Source: Dermacentor variabilis (taxonomy: Eukaryota; Arthropoda; Arachnida; Ixodida; Ixodidae). Taken from it: DNA of 64,000 bases. Under the pieces are notes generated by a model. That model made no database searches, was not told the DNA's origin, and was given only the letters and a program-made list of their open reading frames with translations. Both the position numbers and the translations under genes were made by a program. Each line of letters opens with the position of its first letter. Position 1 is the first letter of the stretch. Of the stretch, positions 1 to 10,870 are shown one piece after another. The DNA lies in assembly GCF_050947875.1 (NCBI RefSeq), contig NC_134570.1, positions 241,048,584 through 241,112,583 of the forward strand. Reading direction: 5' to 3'.

Positions 1-295
1 ATTTATAGTTTGATCATACAGAATAAAGGCCAGTTGAAAAGAATACACAGAAGATACACATCAGCACAAGTATGAAGGAAAACAAGCCTGCAGCGTATAC
101 ACAACGGATCCCGACAGGAAGCACACATCCTTCTAGCATAATAGAGGGCATATTGTCACAAAATTTCCCAGCCTTTCCAGCTCAAGTACATTCATAATTT
201 ACCTAAGGAGCTGATCAACTGATCTCTGCAGAACACCAGTATTTACCAACAACAGTGCACAACTGGAATATTGACAATGCAAACTTTGTTGTACT
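1..295. other. No recognisable feature
   Basis: AT-rich single-copy-looking sequence. I see no open frame, repeat or RNA gene that I can support. Confidence 0.5.
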
Positions 296-505
296 ATTGT
301 GGGATCTCACATTTCAAAACCACCATATGGTTACGAGGCACATTGTTGTGGGGGATGTTGAAATAATTTTGACTACCTGCCATTCTTTAGCGTGCACCCA
401 ATGACCGGTACATGACCATTCTTGTATTTCACCACCACCTAAATCTGGCCACCGCGGCTACGATTTGATCTCACACACTCGGGCATAGCAGTGCACAATG
501 CTTCA
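296..505 (-). mobile_element. Degenerate tRNA-derived SINE (tick type)
   Basis: Read on the minus strand, this has the order typical of tick tRNA-derived SINEs: a tRNA-like head near 500 with a decayed B-box-like stretch (GTGAGATCAAATC, about 450-470), then a body with the GTGCACG...AAAGAA...CAGGTAGTCAAAATTATT block and a tail reading ATGGTGGTTTTGAAATG near 310-330. The same order occurs in the better preserved copy at 57277-57502, which supports the call. Many substitutions show that it is old. Ends are approximate. Confidence 0.65.
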
Positions 506-1270
506 GCAGGAGCCTGGACAAATCGGACATGTACAACTCATAACAATGAGATGTGCTTGCTCAAGTGGGTTAATTCAGTAATGAAAATTCGCACTGCAGA
601 TTTCACATATGAAAGCTGTAAATATAGAAATTTGTCATAAATGAAGAGCCCAATGTAGCAAGTGAAAAAGTATGTTTTATGAAAGTAAAATGTCTTCATT
701 GTTAAACTCAAGTTTGACAGAAACATCATTTCAGACAAGAGAAGGCTATGCATGATTGTAATAAACTTTATCAATAAGTACAGCGCAAGGCTTTGCTACT
801 TTCATTACTCCCTAGCTGTGCTGGACTGCCTGATGCACATGTGCGGATTTGCTAAATGCCTTTTAGCAGCAGAAATCACGACAGGAAGTGTGCCTCATTT
901 TCTTTCCATTGCTTAACCTGTAATTAAAAATACAAATTGCTGGGCACGTGAAATGCTGCATGCAGAGCCGGCTTTGTGAGTGACACGCCATTTGCTCGTA
1001 TAGGTGTTTTTGTTACCTCTTCGCATAATGGTAGTAATTATAGCCTGTGTACTGCAACCTATAAATAATTTAAGGCCACTCAAAGCTAGAAGACACTTGC
1101 CAGGTTATGTCTGTCTGCCAGAACGTACCATGCAACACCTACAGCTCCATGTAACATGGTTTTGCTGCAACAAGATATTTTCTTTGACGTAAGTGGTTGC
1201 AGTGTTTGTAACATGCCCAGTTGCCCACAAAATTTTATGGATCACAGAATTTGAGAAAAAAACTTAATAT
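506..1270. other. No recognisable feature
   Basis: About 765 bases with only short chance open frames on both strands. No repeat family recognised. Confidence 0.45.
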
Positions 1271-1352
1271 TGTGATGCAGCAGTTATCACAACGTTTATT
1301 ACGCGTCGGAGATGTGGCAAACCGACCACGCCCAAAGCACGGATCACACACG
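1271..1352 (-). repeat. Terminal repeat fragment, 3' copy
   Basis: Shares about 82 bp with 3614-3696 (TGATGCAGCAGTTATCAC through CACGGATCACACAC on the plus strand). On the minus strand it contains AATAAA followed by GATAACTGCTGCATCACA, which fits an R/U5 end with a terminal CA. It forms the downstream end of the deleted gypsy element. Confidence 0.7.
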
Positions 1353-1439
1353 GGCGAGCCCCACAAGCGATGATGAAGAAGAACACCATATGAACCCCAC
1401 ATGATGATGATCATGTACAGATGACAAAGTATAGCCTAT

Positions 1440-1951
1440 AAATGCCCACACTTCATGTTTTTGGAGCAAAGCAAGCAACTGTTTTGACTGCGAAGGTGTC
1501 AGGTTGGAACTGATCGCAGCTGTAAGAGCTGAAGGAGATGTGGCCTGTCCAGTACAAGGAATTTCAGAGGAAGCTGCTTTAAAGGAAACAACAGAGATAG
1601 ACTCCGATTCAGTGGCACAAGCCAATGTAGTGTATTTAGGAATGAGAATCTTTTCGGATGTTGGGTTTGTAGTGCAGAGCCATGATCAAATCGAACCAGC
1701 CCTGATGCAAAGGCTATCCCTCTTGCGAGACAACGTGCAGATGATAATACGAGCACGTCACCGCAGTCAATGACGTCAGAAGTGATAGTAACAATGCTTT
1801 GATGACGAGGTGGTAGCGCGGTATCTTTTCCAGCAAGCAAGTGAAATGGTGCGTCATCTGCATGAAGTGAATAGGTTTTGTGGGTCATGTGGAGAACGCG
1901 TTGCCTGCACCAGATGGAGGCGGAGGCCGTAGAAAGAAAATCCCATCCCAA
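1440..1951 (-). pseudogene. Gypsy pol fragment between protease and RT (broken)
   Basis: One minus frame (1951-1499) starts GWDFL, the conserved segment after the retropepsin core, and runs through a stretch with TALPPRHQSIVTITSDV typical of gypsy polyproteins. A second frame (1625-1344) carries ESESISVVSFKAAS and then a segment before RT with LTPSQSKQLLALLQKH. A frameshift near 1620 separates them. The homology ends near 1440, where the element is deleted straight into sequence leading to the 3' terminal repeat. Non-functional. Confidence 0.65.
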
Positions 1952-2215
1952 TATGAGCTACTGGGCACACGAACTTAACACTGCAAATTGCACGTAATGC
2001 AGAAGTCCGTCGATGGAAATACGAGCAGTGCACATCGCGGTAGGTCGAATGGCGGCCCCTTGAGCAGCGAGTAGCGTAGGTCCATCGTAGGGGGTTGTAA
2101 CTTTCCGGAGTTTCAAACATAATGCACAGTGAATAACTCAAACACTAGCACCACTGTCTATCAAAGCTTCGACTTGTGCACCTTCTACTACAACCAATAT
2201 CACATTGCACAGACG
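1930..2215 (-). pseudogene. Retroviral-type aspartic protease relic
   Basis: On the minus strand a segment near 2200-2150 reads VVVEGAQVEALIDSGASV, with the D-S-G active-site triplet of retropepsins (the family consensus is DTG or DSG). A stop follows immediately near 2145. The C-terminal ILGWDFL-type motif lies near 1950 after further breaks. In an active element this protease would cut the Gag-Pol polyprotein in the assembling particle. Here it is interrupted and non-functional. Confidence 0.65.
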
Positions 2216-2464
2216 TGATGGAGGAATTTCTGTCCTCTCGTTCGATGCAGCTTTTCCTCGAAAAGCTGCATAATTCAGTTTTCTGGACGACGCTTGGCAA
2301 ATTGAGAAGCAGGTCGAAGTGGGCGTAGAGCGGTGAAAAGGTGACGGCGAGCGGTGTCTCGCAGGACGATACGTCGGAACCGTCTCGGATGCTACAGTAG
2401 GTGATGGAGAGCAGCCGCGCGGTGGAGCATAAGTACGGCATTGGTCATGCAGGCTCCCTGGACG

Positions 2465-3601
2465 TTAGAATGTAGCTCTGGGCGAAAAGTCATCCCATTC
2501 GTATGCGTCATATCCGGGACGCTCGTCTTGCTGGCGCTTGCGGCAAAAACGTGCTATGTGGCTACGATAGCCGCAGTAGTAGCAGATGGGACGAAGAGGG
2601 CGCCACTGCGGATAGCTGGTTTGGGTAGGTGTGCTGGTAGTCATGGAAGCCATGTGGGCCGGCGTTGGTTTTTGAGGCATCGGTGGAATGATGACAGGAG
2701 TAACTGCGGCTACTTGTGCGTACGTTTGTGGCGCCCGATGGGTTAGAGGGTCCGTGTATGCTGCACCAGCCATGGATGCCAATTCCTCCTTGACAACGTC
2801 TCGCAGGTCGGTATCCGATACACGAGAAGGCATAGGCCCTGCGGCGAAGCCAAGATACTGTAGCCCTTCACAAATTATTGCGCGGATCATTGCTCGTAAC
2901 GTGGGGTCGTCGGCCGTAGTGGTTGCAGTGGTGTCTGGCTGCAACCGTACTGATTCAAGTTCGTCGAGGCGCTGGTATGCAAGTAGCGATGATATTAGCG
3001 ACGGTAGCGGGGTTCTTGATGGCTACGGCATTGAAATCGACAGCTCCGATGCCTTTGAGGATATGGCGAACCCTGTCTGATTCGGTGATTGCCGTGTTCA
3101 CGCGTCGACAGAGAGCAAGCACATCCCCGAGCAAGATTCCCCGAGTTGTTGCTTGCGAGTGTCGAGCGTCTTTTTTGCGAGGGCGGAACGAACAGCCGGT
3201 GTGCCGAAGGTTTGGCGGAGCTGCTGTCTGAAAGCACTCCAGTTCGTGAAATCAGCCTCATGGTTGAAAAACCAAGTCCTCGCTACTCCTGTGAGATAAA
3301 AGGCGACGTGACGTAGCTTGGACGCATCGTCCCAACGGTTAGCCGAACTCACTCGGTCGTAGTCGTCCGACCGATCCTCGACGTCTTCACCGCGAAGTCC
3401 AGCAAACAGATGGGGATCACGCTGGTGCCCACTGACAATCCAATACGGAGAGGCTGGGGTAGCCGAGGCCGAGATGGTTGAGGTAGAAGTGCCCGTTGGC
3501 TCGTCCTGCGACAAACTGGCGGCCAGCTGGCACAATCGGCGACCTGATCGAAGCTCCAGGAGGTTGAGCGGGGAGTCAGAGGATGGAGGACCGAAAAGCA
3601 C
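2465..3601 (-). pseudogene. Gypsy gag relic with CCHC zinc knuckle
   Basis: Gag forms the retroelement particle and packages its RNA. The minus frame 3601-3098 has a retrotransposon Gag domain: WDDASKLRHVAFYLTGVA, then RTWFFNHEADFTNW and FRQQLRQTFG. The frame shifts near 3130 and again near 2975. The last part (2944-2465) ends in a CCHC knuckle, CYYCGYRSHIARFC, that would bind nucleic acid. The region after the terminal repeat (from about 3613) is where a primer-binding site would be expected, but I cannot assign a tRNA. At least two frameshifts make it inactive. Confidence 0.75.
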
Positions 3602-3613
3602 ACTCCACCACTT

Positions 3614-3696
3614 GTGATGCAGCAGTTATCACGGCGTTTATTACGCGTCGGAGATGCGGTGAACCGACCACGCCCAAAGCACGGATCACACACGTA
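3614..3696 (-). repeat. Terminal repeat fragment, 5' copy
   Basis: Matches 1271-1352 with a few substitutions. On the minus strand it runs into the gag leader within about 15 bp, as the end of a 5' LTR should. Sequence upstream of it (3700-3960) does not match the flank of the 3' copy, so only the LTR end is shared. Confidence 0.65.
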
Positions 3697-3786
3697 CGTG
3701 CGAGTCTCGAGTAGCACTTCCTCGCCAGGGCGGAAGCACACGACGCGGTGAAAGTTGTCGTAATGCTGTTCGATTTACGTACTGTA

Positions 3787-3924
3787 AAGAATGGCCAGCT
3801 GCAGTGCAGGATTGCCACCCACTTACGACTATGACGGCAACATCCCGGCGCTGATAAGAATGGCCAGCTGCAGTGCAAGATTGCCACCCACTTACGACTA
3901 TGACGGCAACATCCCGGGAGCGTC
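3787..3924. repeat. Two tandem copies of a 69-bp unit
   Basis: The units start at 3787 and 3856 with AAGAATGGCCAGCTGCAGTG and are nearly identical through ACGGCAACATCCCGG. The period is a multiple of three, so a minus frame shows a repeated 23-residue block, but nothing indicates a real protein. Confidence 0.85.
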
Positions 3925-4208
3925 GCCGCCAACTTCTAGCCACAGCGTGACTAAATCGACTTTGTGACGCAATGAGTTCGGCGGGCCAACTATTGTTCCC
4001 AAACTCCCCAACGCGCTACCCGGAACGGCTCCGAGTTCTACGGGGCTCCTCTGACGTCGGTTCCGGACCTTCGAACGTGTGTGCTTTTGTGCGTGTAGAC
4101 CGTCCTGCGGCGAGGCGGCTAGTTTGCAATCACCAAACGAAGGTTCGCGTCGCCTTGTATCGCGGGACGACCTAGTGTTTAAAAACTGCTGTTGTGCGGA
4201 TGCTTGAC

Positions 4209-4300
4209 ACACTTCTCTTAAGCAGTCATGTTGGACTGAGACACTTCTCTCAAGCAGTCATGTTAGGCTGATGTACTTTCTCAAACAGTCATGTTAGACT
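4209..4300 (+). repeat. Three direct repeats of 31-32 bp
   Basis: ACTTCTCTCAAGCAGTCATG-type units recur, with the CAGTCATG core at 4223, 4255 and 4286. They sit just upstream of the TATA-like box, the usual place for enhancer repeats of an LTR. Confidence 0.8.
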
Positions 4301-4302
4301 CA

Positions 4303-4321
4303 TATAAATATTGTAAATAAA
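4303..4321 (+). promoter_or_regulatory. TATA-like box and polyadenylation signal of the LTR-like block
   Basis: TATAAATA at 4303-4310 is followed by AATAAA at 4316-4321. The close spacing is unusual for a cellular promoter and fits a compact LTR. Confidence 0.4.
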
Positions 4322-4429
4322 CCCATATTCCTCGTTCTCGATGAGAAGCCGTCCTTCCCTTCATCAACGTCCTCAGCGTGGATAAGTCGGATGAGAGCAT
4401 GGGCCAGCTACCTTCTAATTCATGCCCGA

Positions 4430-5040
4430 CTCCAATCTTGACAACGGATCACGAGCGATGGGATTGAGCTGCCAATCCTGACAGTACATAGCTAGCATGT
4501 CTGACAGCGAGCGATGAAATCGCTCTGTTAGGCCTTTGGTTTGCGGATGGTAACTGGAGGTAGTGTTGTGGGTGGATCCGGAGGCCCTGAGTACTCGTCT
4601 ACTAGTTGCGAGAGGAATGCTTTTCCACGGTCGCTCAGGAGGACGCGAGGAGCACCGTGACGCAGTATTAAGTCTCGAAGTATGAATTCAGCAACTTCAG
4701 ACGCTGAGGCAGAACTCACACAAGCTGTTTCAGCGTAGCGTGTCAAGTGGTCAACGGCTGTCACAATCCATCGTTTACCGGTGAGAGTCACAGGAAGAGG
4801 ACCATACAGGTCAATGCCAACGACTTCAAATGGTTGAGACGGACACAGAACCGGTTGCAGTTGTCTGCTTGGAGCTGATGTAGGGAGATTTCGACGCTGA
4901 CATAGGGCGCAGGAAACATACCTCGCTACACTGGTGGACAAATGCCATGCCAGTAGAAGCAACCTTTGATGCGGTCATAGGTTTTCTGGAAACCAAGGTG
5001 ACCAGCAGTCATGTCGTCGTGAGAAGCCTGCAATATATCT
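4430..5040 (-). pseudogene. Ty3/gypsy integrase relic
   Basis: Integrase inserts retroelement cDNA into the genome. On the minus strand the parts occur in order. An HHCC zinc-binding region is near 5030-4900 (HDDMTAGHLGF, then CALCQRRN). The catalytic core follows with GIDLYGPLP (first Asp), a segment ending LLSDRGKAF (second Asp), and SSYHPQTKGLTERFHRSL (the Glu of the D,D-35-E triad) near 4545-4500. A frameshift near 4590 moves the Glu segment out of frame, a stop and frameshift lie near 4955, and a stop follows near 4410. It is unclear whether it belonged to the gag-bearing element at 1271-3700. Confidence 0.8.
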
Positions 5041-5116
5041 ACATCCTCACAACAGAGCCCGGTGTTTGCGTTTCCAGCTGCCACTTGTATATGCGAGCAA
5101 CAAAGTGATGTATGGT

Positions 5117-5142
5117 TTCATCATCATCATCATCATCATCAA
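5117..5142. repeat. (ATC)n trinucleotide run
   Basis: Seven to eight uninterrupted TCA/ATC units at the 3' end of the RTE copy, probably its tail. Confidence 0.9.
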
Positions 5143-5830
5143 CCTATGTAGGATGAAGGCCTCTCCCTCCAAACTCCAATTAACCCTGTGCTGCGCCAAC
5201 CGATTCCAGCTTGCACCTGTGAATTTCTTATCATCACCCCACCCTCTAGTCTTTTGCCATTCTCGACTGCATTTCCCTTCTCTTGACACCTCTAACGGTC
5301 CACCGGTTATGTAATCTATGCATTCCATAACCTGCCCAGCTCCATTTCTTTTTCTTAATGTTGATTACAATATCAACTAACCCGTTTGCTCTCTGATCCA
5401 CACCACTCTCTTCTTGTCTCTTAACGTTGCACCTATCATTCTTCGTACGGTCGTTAACTAGGTTTCTAGCTTCATTTTCAGTCTCCAAGTTTCTGCCCCA
5501 TATGGTAGTACCGTTAGACTGCACTGATTGTACACCTTTCTTTTTAGTGATATAATGGTAAGCTTCCAGTAAGGATCTGAATGTGTCTGCTGTATGCACT
5601 CCAACCCAATTTTATTCTTCTGTAAATTTTCTTCTCGTGATCAGGGTCCCCTGTAAGTAATTGTCCTAGGTAGACATATTCCTTCGCATACTCTAGAGGC
5701 TGACTGTATGTGAAATTACTCACAGGGGCCATGACCTGACCATGAGAAGAAAACTTACAGAAGAATAAAATTGGTTTGGAGCTGAGTATATGCAAAGGAA
5801 TACATTTATACCTAGGACAATTACTCACAG
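5117..5830 (-). mobile_element. 3' end of an RTE-type non-LTR retrotransposon
   Basis: Minus frames give the C-terminal tail of an endonuclease/reverse transcriptase polyprotein: EYVYLGQLLTGDPDHEKKI and RRIKLGWSAYSR (5700-5600), then KKWSWAGYGMHR (about 5350-5310) and ASWNRLAQHRVNWS (about 5200). It ends in a short trinucleotide tail, (ATC)n on the plus strand at 5117-5142, as is common for RTE elements. Several frameshifts are present, and the endonuclease and RT core are missing (5' truncation). Frames used lie between 5828 and 5047. Confidence 0.75.
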
Positions 5831-5960
5831 GGGACCCTGATCATGAGAAGGAAATTTACAGAAGAAGAAAATTGGGCTATAGCGCATACGGCAGACACTC
5901 TCAGGTCCTTACTGGAAGCTTACCATTATCACTAAAAAGAAAGGTGTACAATTAGTGCAT
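5716..5960 (+). repeat. Partial RTE copies in inverted orientation
   Basis: The stretch around 5616-5680 (minus-strand RTE) reappears on the plus strand twice: near 5716-5775 (ACTCACAGGGGCCATGACC...TTACAGAAGAATAAAATTGG) and near 5815-5875 (ACTCACAGGGGACCCTGATC...TTACAGAAGAAGAAAATTGG). The second copy continues as plus-strand RTE through AAGAAAGGTGTACAATTAGTGC to about 5960. The result is a short foldback with one extra direct copy. Confidence 0.75.
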
Positions 5961-6950
5961 TTTAGCGGCGCCAACATGTGGGGCAGAAACCTGGAGTGAT
6001 TTGACTGGCTACTTTTACTTTTAAAGGCTGCTCAGCAATCCAATGTTTTACGCGATCTTGTGATCTGCAAACTTTTGTGGTGACTGTACTATACCTTGAA
6101 CACATGAGCTGTGATCTGAAGAGTAAGGTTAAGTGTGTGAAATCAACACGGTGAGTAGGCTTTAGTCCCTGAATCAATGGGTGTGTAAGCCAAAGTTCAA
6201 CCAGTCAGAGTTAGAATCAGTGAGTCCAAGAGTCTGAGGGACATTGAGCCCAGTGATTTTCTACATCCGAGTAAGGTCAGCGTCTTCCAGCAATGGTAAG
6301 TTTTGGTGTGAGTAAACCTGATATCGAAAATATATTTTGTGACTAAGCCTCACTGTGCTTCGTTCATTTTGCCAAACAATGGCTTTATTTCCAGCCTTAA
6401 TCAAGTATAAGACAAAATACATGCACGACAATTGTCTATTTTGTTCATGCAGACAAATAAGTTACTTCAATAGTTTTGTTCAGCCAAGACGACAGCAATA
6501 GGCTGCACCGTTCCAAGGTTAAAGCACCAATTAACAAAACACAGGCTTTGGTATCACTGCGCTTCAGGATTAGTCAATAATGAGAAGGTACACTAAAAGA
6601 CTAAAGTACAAACCCAGGTGAGCGCGTTAGACATACGTAGGCATATATAATACAAATTTCACTCCACAATAACAAAGTGAAACAATGCAACATAACTAAA
6701 AGTACACTACACAATACTGCAGCTTCCACACTTATTATACTGGCATATACAAGGATATAATGCCATCAGTATCACAAAACAGTACAGAACAATGCAGCCA
6801 CACAATATTATATACATTTAAATGATGCATGTTCATTAGGCATTTCAAAAAAGTGTAGTTCAGGTACATACGGATAAGAAAAAATTCTGACAAGATACAA
6901 ACTAATGTACTAAGTAGTTCAACGGTGAATAAATGCTGTGGTATCATTAC
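5961..6950. other. AT-rich stretch, no gene recognised
   Basis: Small open frames on both strands show no recognisable motif. The right end may include the 3' untranslated part of the broken gene at 6955-8906, which is transcribed leftwards. Confidence 0.4.
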
Positions 6951-6954
6951 AATT

Positions 6955-8906
6955 GGCTCACCAGGTCTCCCATTTAGGAACGATGTTGCCATCGCCATAA
7001 ATGTCGAGGAGATGGTACTGAAACTTATCTGCAGGAGTGTGCATCGTAAGCTCATTAGACCTTTTGACACAGTAGCAAAACCTGTGTCGATCAAAGCACT
7101 CTATTATTAAATCTCTCGCTAAAATATGAAGACTTCCTTTTGCAACAAATAGAGCTTCAATTTCGTGGAACTAAGGGGCATCACCACTTTTCTCAACGAG
7201 TACGGCTCCATAACTGTAGCTGCAATGGTCAATTGTTGCACGTTTCACTTGAAAAACTGTTTCTGGCAGGACATCTTTTGCGCATTGTGGTAGTGCGCTC
7301 CAAACTACTGGCTTGCTTTGTCCTGTTAGGAGGCCTTCATAAAGCTGGAAGCTGTGCAACTGGTAGCTAAGCTTTAGCTGATGGCGCATTGCAAGAGTGT
7401 AGGTCAAATTCTTGAAGTTCTTTACTGCCATTGCATTTTTTTGGAAATATTGATGTTTGGCCTCGAACCTCATTGACCAAAAGTTCTACAGTGGCCCTAC
7501 TTCACGAATAAACCTTGAGTAATGGACGAAGAAATGAAGTTTCGGAATGAGTGCTTTCTAGAAAACTCTGTTCTAAATGTCTGTACAAGCACATCCAAGT
7601 ATGCGAGCTGACTGGAAGGAATATGTGGAGCAAATACAATGTCCATCACTTCACGATACTTTAGAAGTATTTCCCAGTCATCATTGTTCTCAGGAATTTT
7701 GCCACCTAGAATTAAAGGAAGAAATCTTAGCAAGCACCACTTGCTCGATGCTGTGCCCTTCAGTGTGGCATTGCAGGTGATAAAGGAGATGTTTATCTGC
7801 ACTGGTTTGTTTTTCGAATCCCTAGGACCATACTGGAATGAGGATATTTCCTCAAGGTCTTGCTTAGAGACTAAGCCGTTAGACAAAAGTGATCGAAGTA
7901 CCTGGCGCAGCACACATTCTGCTCCACCTTCCAAGATGTCGTGCATGATGTCTGGTGGTAGCTGGCGAGTTACATCAAAATACAGGAGTTGAAGCAGGGC
8001 TGATACCTCATTTACTCCATAAATACGTCTGTTAACAAGGCTGTTAACAGAAATTGCTTGAAGATGCGACTGGTGTCGACTGGCAGTGCGTACCTGGCAC
8101 ATTGCTTTACTTGTCAAGTCTGCTAACTGTTTTGCCGAGACCATGCAGAATCGACAAATTCGGCCGCTAGTGAAGCAACATGAAAAGCCCCCAAGATGAT
8201 TCATAGAGAGATTGTCGCCACAGAAGCTGAATACAAGCAATTGGCCCTGTTTCATGGCTCCCCCCATATTGAACATGAACCCTTGATCATACATTTCCTT
8301 TAAGTCATCGATGAGTGGCTGCAGTACAGCAGTCAAGCCATATTTCTTGACATAAACATAAGTGCACAATCTCATTTGCATAGGCCTTTAACACAATCTC
8401 AAAAACGAAGTGCAGTTCTGAAAAAGCTTTTCTACAACCGCATGTGGCAAGTTGTGACACTCGGTCACATTGAAGAAGAACCTCCATATAGCAGATTTTG
8501 CTTGCTGAACGAAGGAGCAAAACACATCACTTGGGGAATCAGTCTCCTGAAGCATTGAAGTTCCTTCATGATCGAACAGGGGACTGCCAATAGGCGCTGC
8601 GTTCTCTTCCACCATGATGCTTTCTACCAACACAGGATAATTTTCCAAAGGTGCCAAACATTCTTCACTTTCCTGTGATTGGTGCGTCCGTTGAAGGCTT
8701 GTGCCTTGCTCCTCAAGCACATTTCTGTGCTGACGGTACAAGTGCGAACGGTATGACGAAAAGTTGGTGTAGGTGTTGGCACAACCATCAATGCCACAAA
8801 ATATCCGAAAATTTGGCTCCCCACTATGTGCCACACCTATGTGTGTGACCACTTTTGTAAACTGAAATGAAAAATATGGGCACCTTGGACAGTACTTAGC
8901 TTCCAT
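6955..8906 (-). pseudogene. Broken C2H2 / transposase-like multi-domain gene
   Basis: The N-terminal block (8906-8388, 172 aa) carries two C2H2 fingers: CPRCPYFSF...THIGVAH and CGIDGCANTYTN...SHLYRQH. The main body (8381-7497, 294 aa) contains FSFCGDNLSMNHLGGF, FCMVS and LPPDIMHDILEGG, motifs I recognise from large uncharacterised, transposase-like proteins that are multicopy in ticks, fish and cnidarians. A later block (7473-7171) starts MRFEAKHQYFQKNAMAV and has KNFKNLTYTLAMRHQ. The last segment (about 7165-6955) ends LDIYGDGNIVPKWETW and a stop. Lesions: a TAA separates the first two blocks at about 8388, with a frame change nearby; there is a frameshift near 7550, a TAG near 7492 and another frame change near 7170. 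Together these argue for a dead transposon-derived gene. The exact family is uncertain. Confidence 0.65.
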
Positions 8907-9645
8907 TACAACATGTGCTATGTCAAAAATATATTCCTGCCACTAACACGCAAGCATATGCCCAGGAGAGCAGTCTGTGAACTGAGGGTCATGCATTATG
9001 TGCATATATAGTGGAGTTATGCATATTGTGGCGGCCAGAAAGAGAAAAGTTGATGGTGCAAATTGCGCACGTGCCCACACAAATGATGTCGGCACGGGCG
9101 TCCTCACAGGCGCGCACACGACGGTGCAAATTGCGCACGTGCCACACAAACGATGTCCGCACGCGTGTACTCAAGACACGCACACGATGGTGCAAATTGC
9201 GCACGTGCCCACACAAACGATGTCCGCACGCGAGTCCTCACAGACACGCACACGATGGTGCAAATTGCGCACGTGCAAACCCACACGATGTCCGCACGCG
9301 CGTCCTCACAGACACGCACACGATGGTGCAAATTGCGCACGTGCCCACACAAACGATGTCCGCACGCGCGTCCTCACAGTCACGCACACAATGGTGCAAA
9401 TTGCGCACGTGCCCACCCACACGATGTCCGCACGCGCGTCCTCACAGACACGCACACGATGGTGCGAATTGCGCATGTGCCCACCCACACGATGTCCGCA
9501 CGCGCGTCCTCACAGACACGCACACGGTGGTGCAAATTGCGCACGTGCCCACACAAACGATGTCCGCACGCGCGTCCTCACAGTCACGCACACGATGGTG
9601 CAAATTGCGCACGTGCCCACCCACACGATGTGCGCACGCGAGTCC

Positions 9646-10870
9646 TCACAGACACGCACACGATGGCGCAAATTGCGCACGTGCCCACGCACACGATGTC
9701 CACACGCGTGTCCTCACAGACACGCACACGGTGGTGCAAATTGCGCACGTGCCCACACAAACGATGTCCGCACGCGCGTCCTCACAGACACGCACACGAT
9801 GGTGCAAATTGCGCACGCGCCCACCCACACGATGTCCGCACGCGCGTCCTCACAGACACGCACATGGTGGTGCAAATTGCGCACGTGCCCACACAAACCA
9901 TGTCCGCACGCGCGTCCTCACAGACACGCACACGATGGTGCAAATTGCGCACGTGCCCACACAAACGATGTCCGCACGCGAGTCCTCACAGACACGCACA
10001 CGATGGTGCAAATTGCGCACGTGCCCACCCACACGATGTCCGCACGCGCGTCGTCACAGACACGCACACGGTGGTGCAAATTGCGCACGTGCCCACACAA
10101 ACGATGTCCGCACGCGCGTCCTCACAGACACGCACACGGTGGTGCAAATTGCGGACGTGCCCACACAAACGATGTCCGCACGCGCGTCCTCACAGACACG
10201 CACACGATGGTGCGAATTGCGCACGTGCCCACACAAACGATGTCCGCACGCGCGTCCTCACAGACACGCACACGGTGGTGCGAATTGCGCACGTGCCCAC
10301 CCACACGATGTCCACACGCGTGTCCTCACAGACACGCACACGGTGGTGCAAATTGCGCACGTGCCCACACAAACGATGTCCGCACGCGCGTCCTCACAGA
10401 CACGCACACGATGGTGCAAATTGCGCACGCGCCCACCCACACGATGTCCGCACGCGCGTCCTCACAGACACGCACATGGTGGTGCAAATTGCGCACGTGC
10501 CCACACAAACCATGTCCGCACGCGCGTCCTCACAGACACGCACACGATGGTGCAAATTGCGCACGTGCCCACACAAACGATGTCCGCACGCGAGTCCTCA
10601 CAGACACGCACACGATGGTGCAAATTGCGCACGTGCCCACCCACACGATGTCCGCACGCGCGTCGTCACAGACACGCACACGGTGGTGCAAATTGCGCAC
10701 GTGCCCACACAAACGATGTCCGCACGCGCGTCCTCACAGACACGCACACGGTGGTGCAAATTGCGGACGTGCCCACACAAACGATGTCCGCACGCGCGTC
10801 CTCACAGACACGCACACGATGGTGCGAATTGCGCACGTGCCCACACAAACGATGTCCGCACGCGCGTCCT
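9646..10870 (+). repeat. 612-bp higher-order repeat, two tandem copies
   Basis: Nine consecutive monomers at about 9646-10257 recur in the same order of variants at about 10258-10869, offset 612 bp (9 x 68). They share distinctive markers such as CCACACGCGTGTCC and GTCGTCACAG. Only a few differences were seen, so the duplication is recent. Confidence 0.8.

Larger units (their letters stand above)
1271..3700 (-). mobile_element. Internally deleted Ty3/gypsy-type LTR retrotransposon
   Basis: On the minus strand the order is LTR-end fragment (3614-3696), gag (3601-2465), aspartic protease (about 2210-1930), start of the pre-RT region (about 1950-1440), then a second copy of the same LTR end (1271-1352). 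Reverse transcriptase, RNase H and integrase are absent. The pol reading breaks off after a QLLALLQKH-like segment near 1440. Several frameshifts and stops show it is dead. The two roughly 82-bp terminal copies differ at only a few bases, consistent with LTR ends that were once identical. Full LTR 5' ends are not recognised, so the outer limits are uncertain. Confidence 0.75.
3960..4441 (+). mobile_element. LTR-like block (possible solo LTR)
   Basis: Plus-strand features resemble an LTR: a GC-rich upstream part, three short direct repeats (4209-4300), a TATA-like box (4303-4310), AATAAA just after it (4316-4321) and a conserved-looking tail ending near TTGACA at about 4441. It lies at the end of a gypsy integrase relic on the opposite strand. 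The 5' boundary and target-site duplication were not found, so the class is inferred. Confidence 0.45.
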
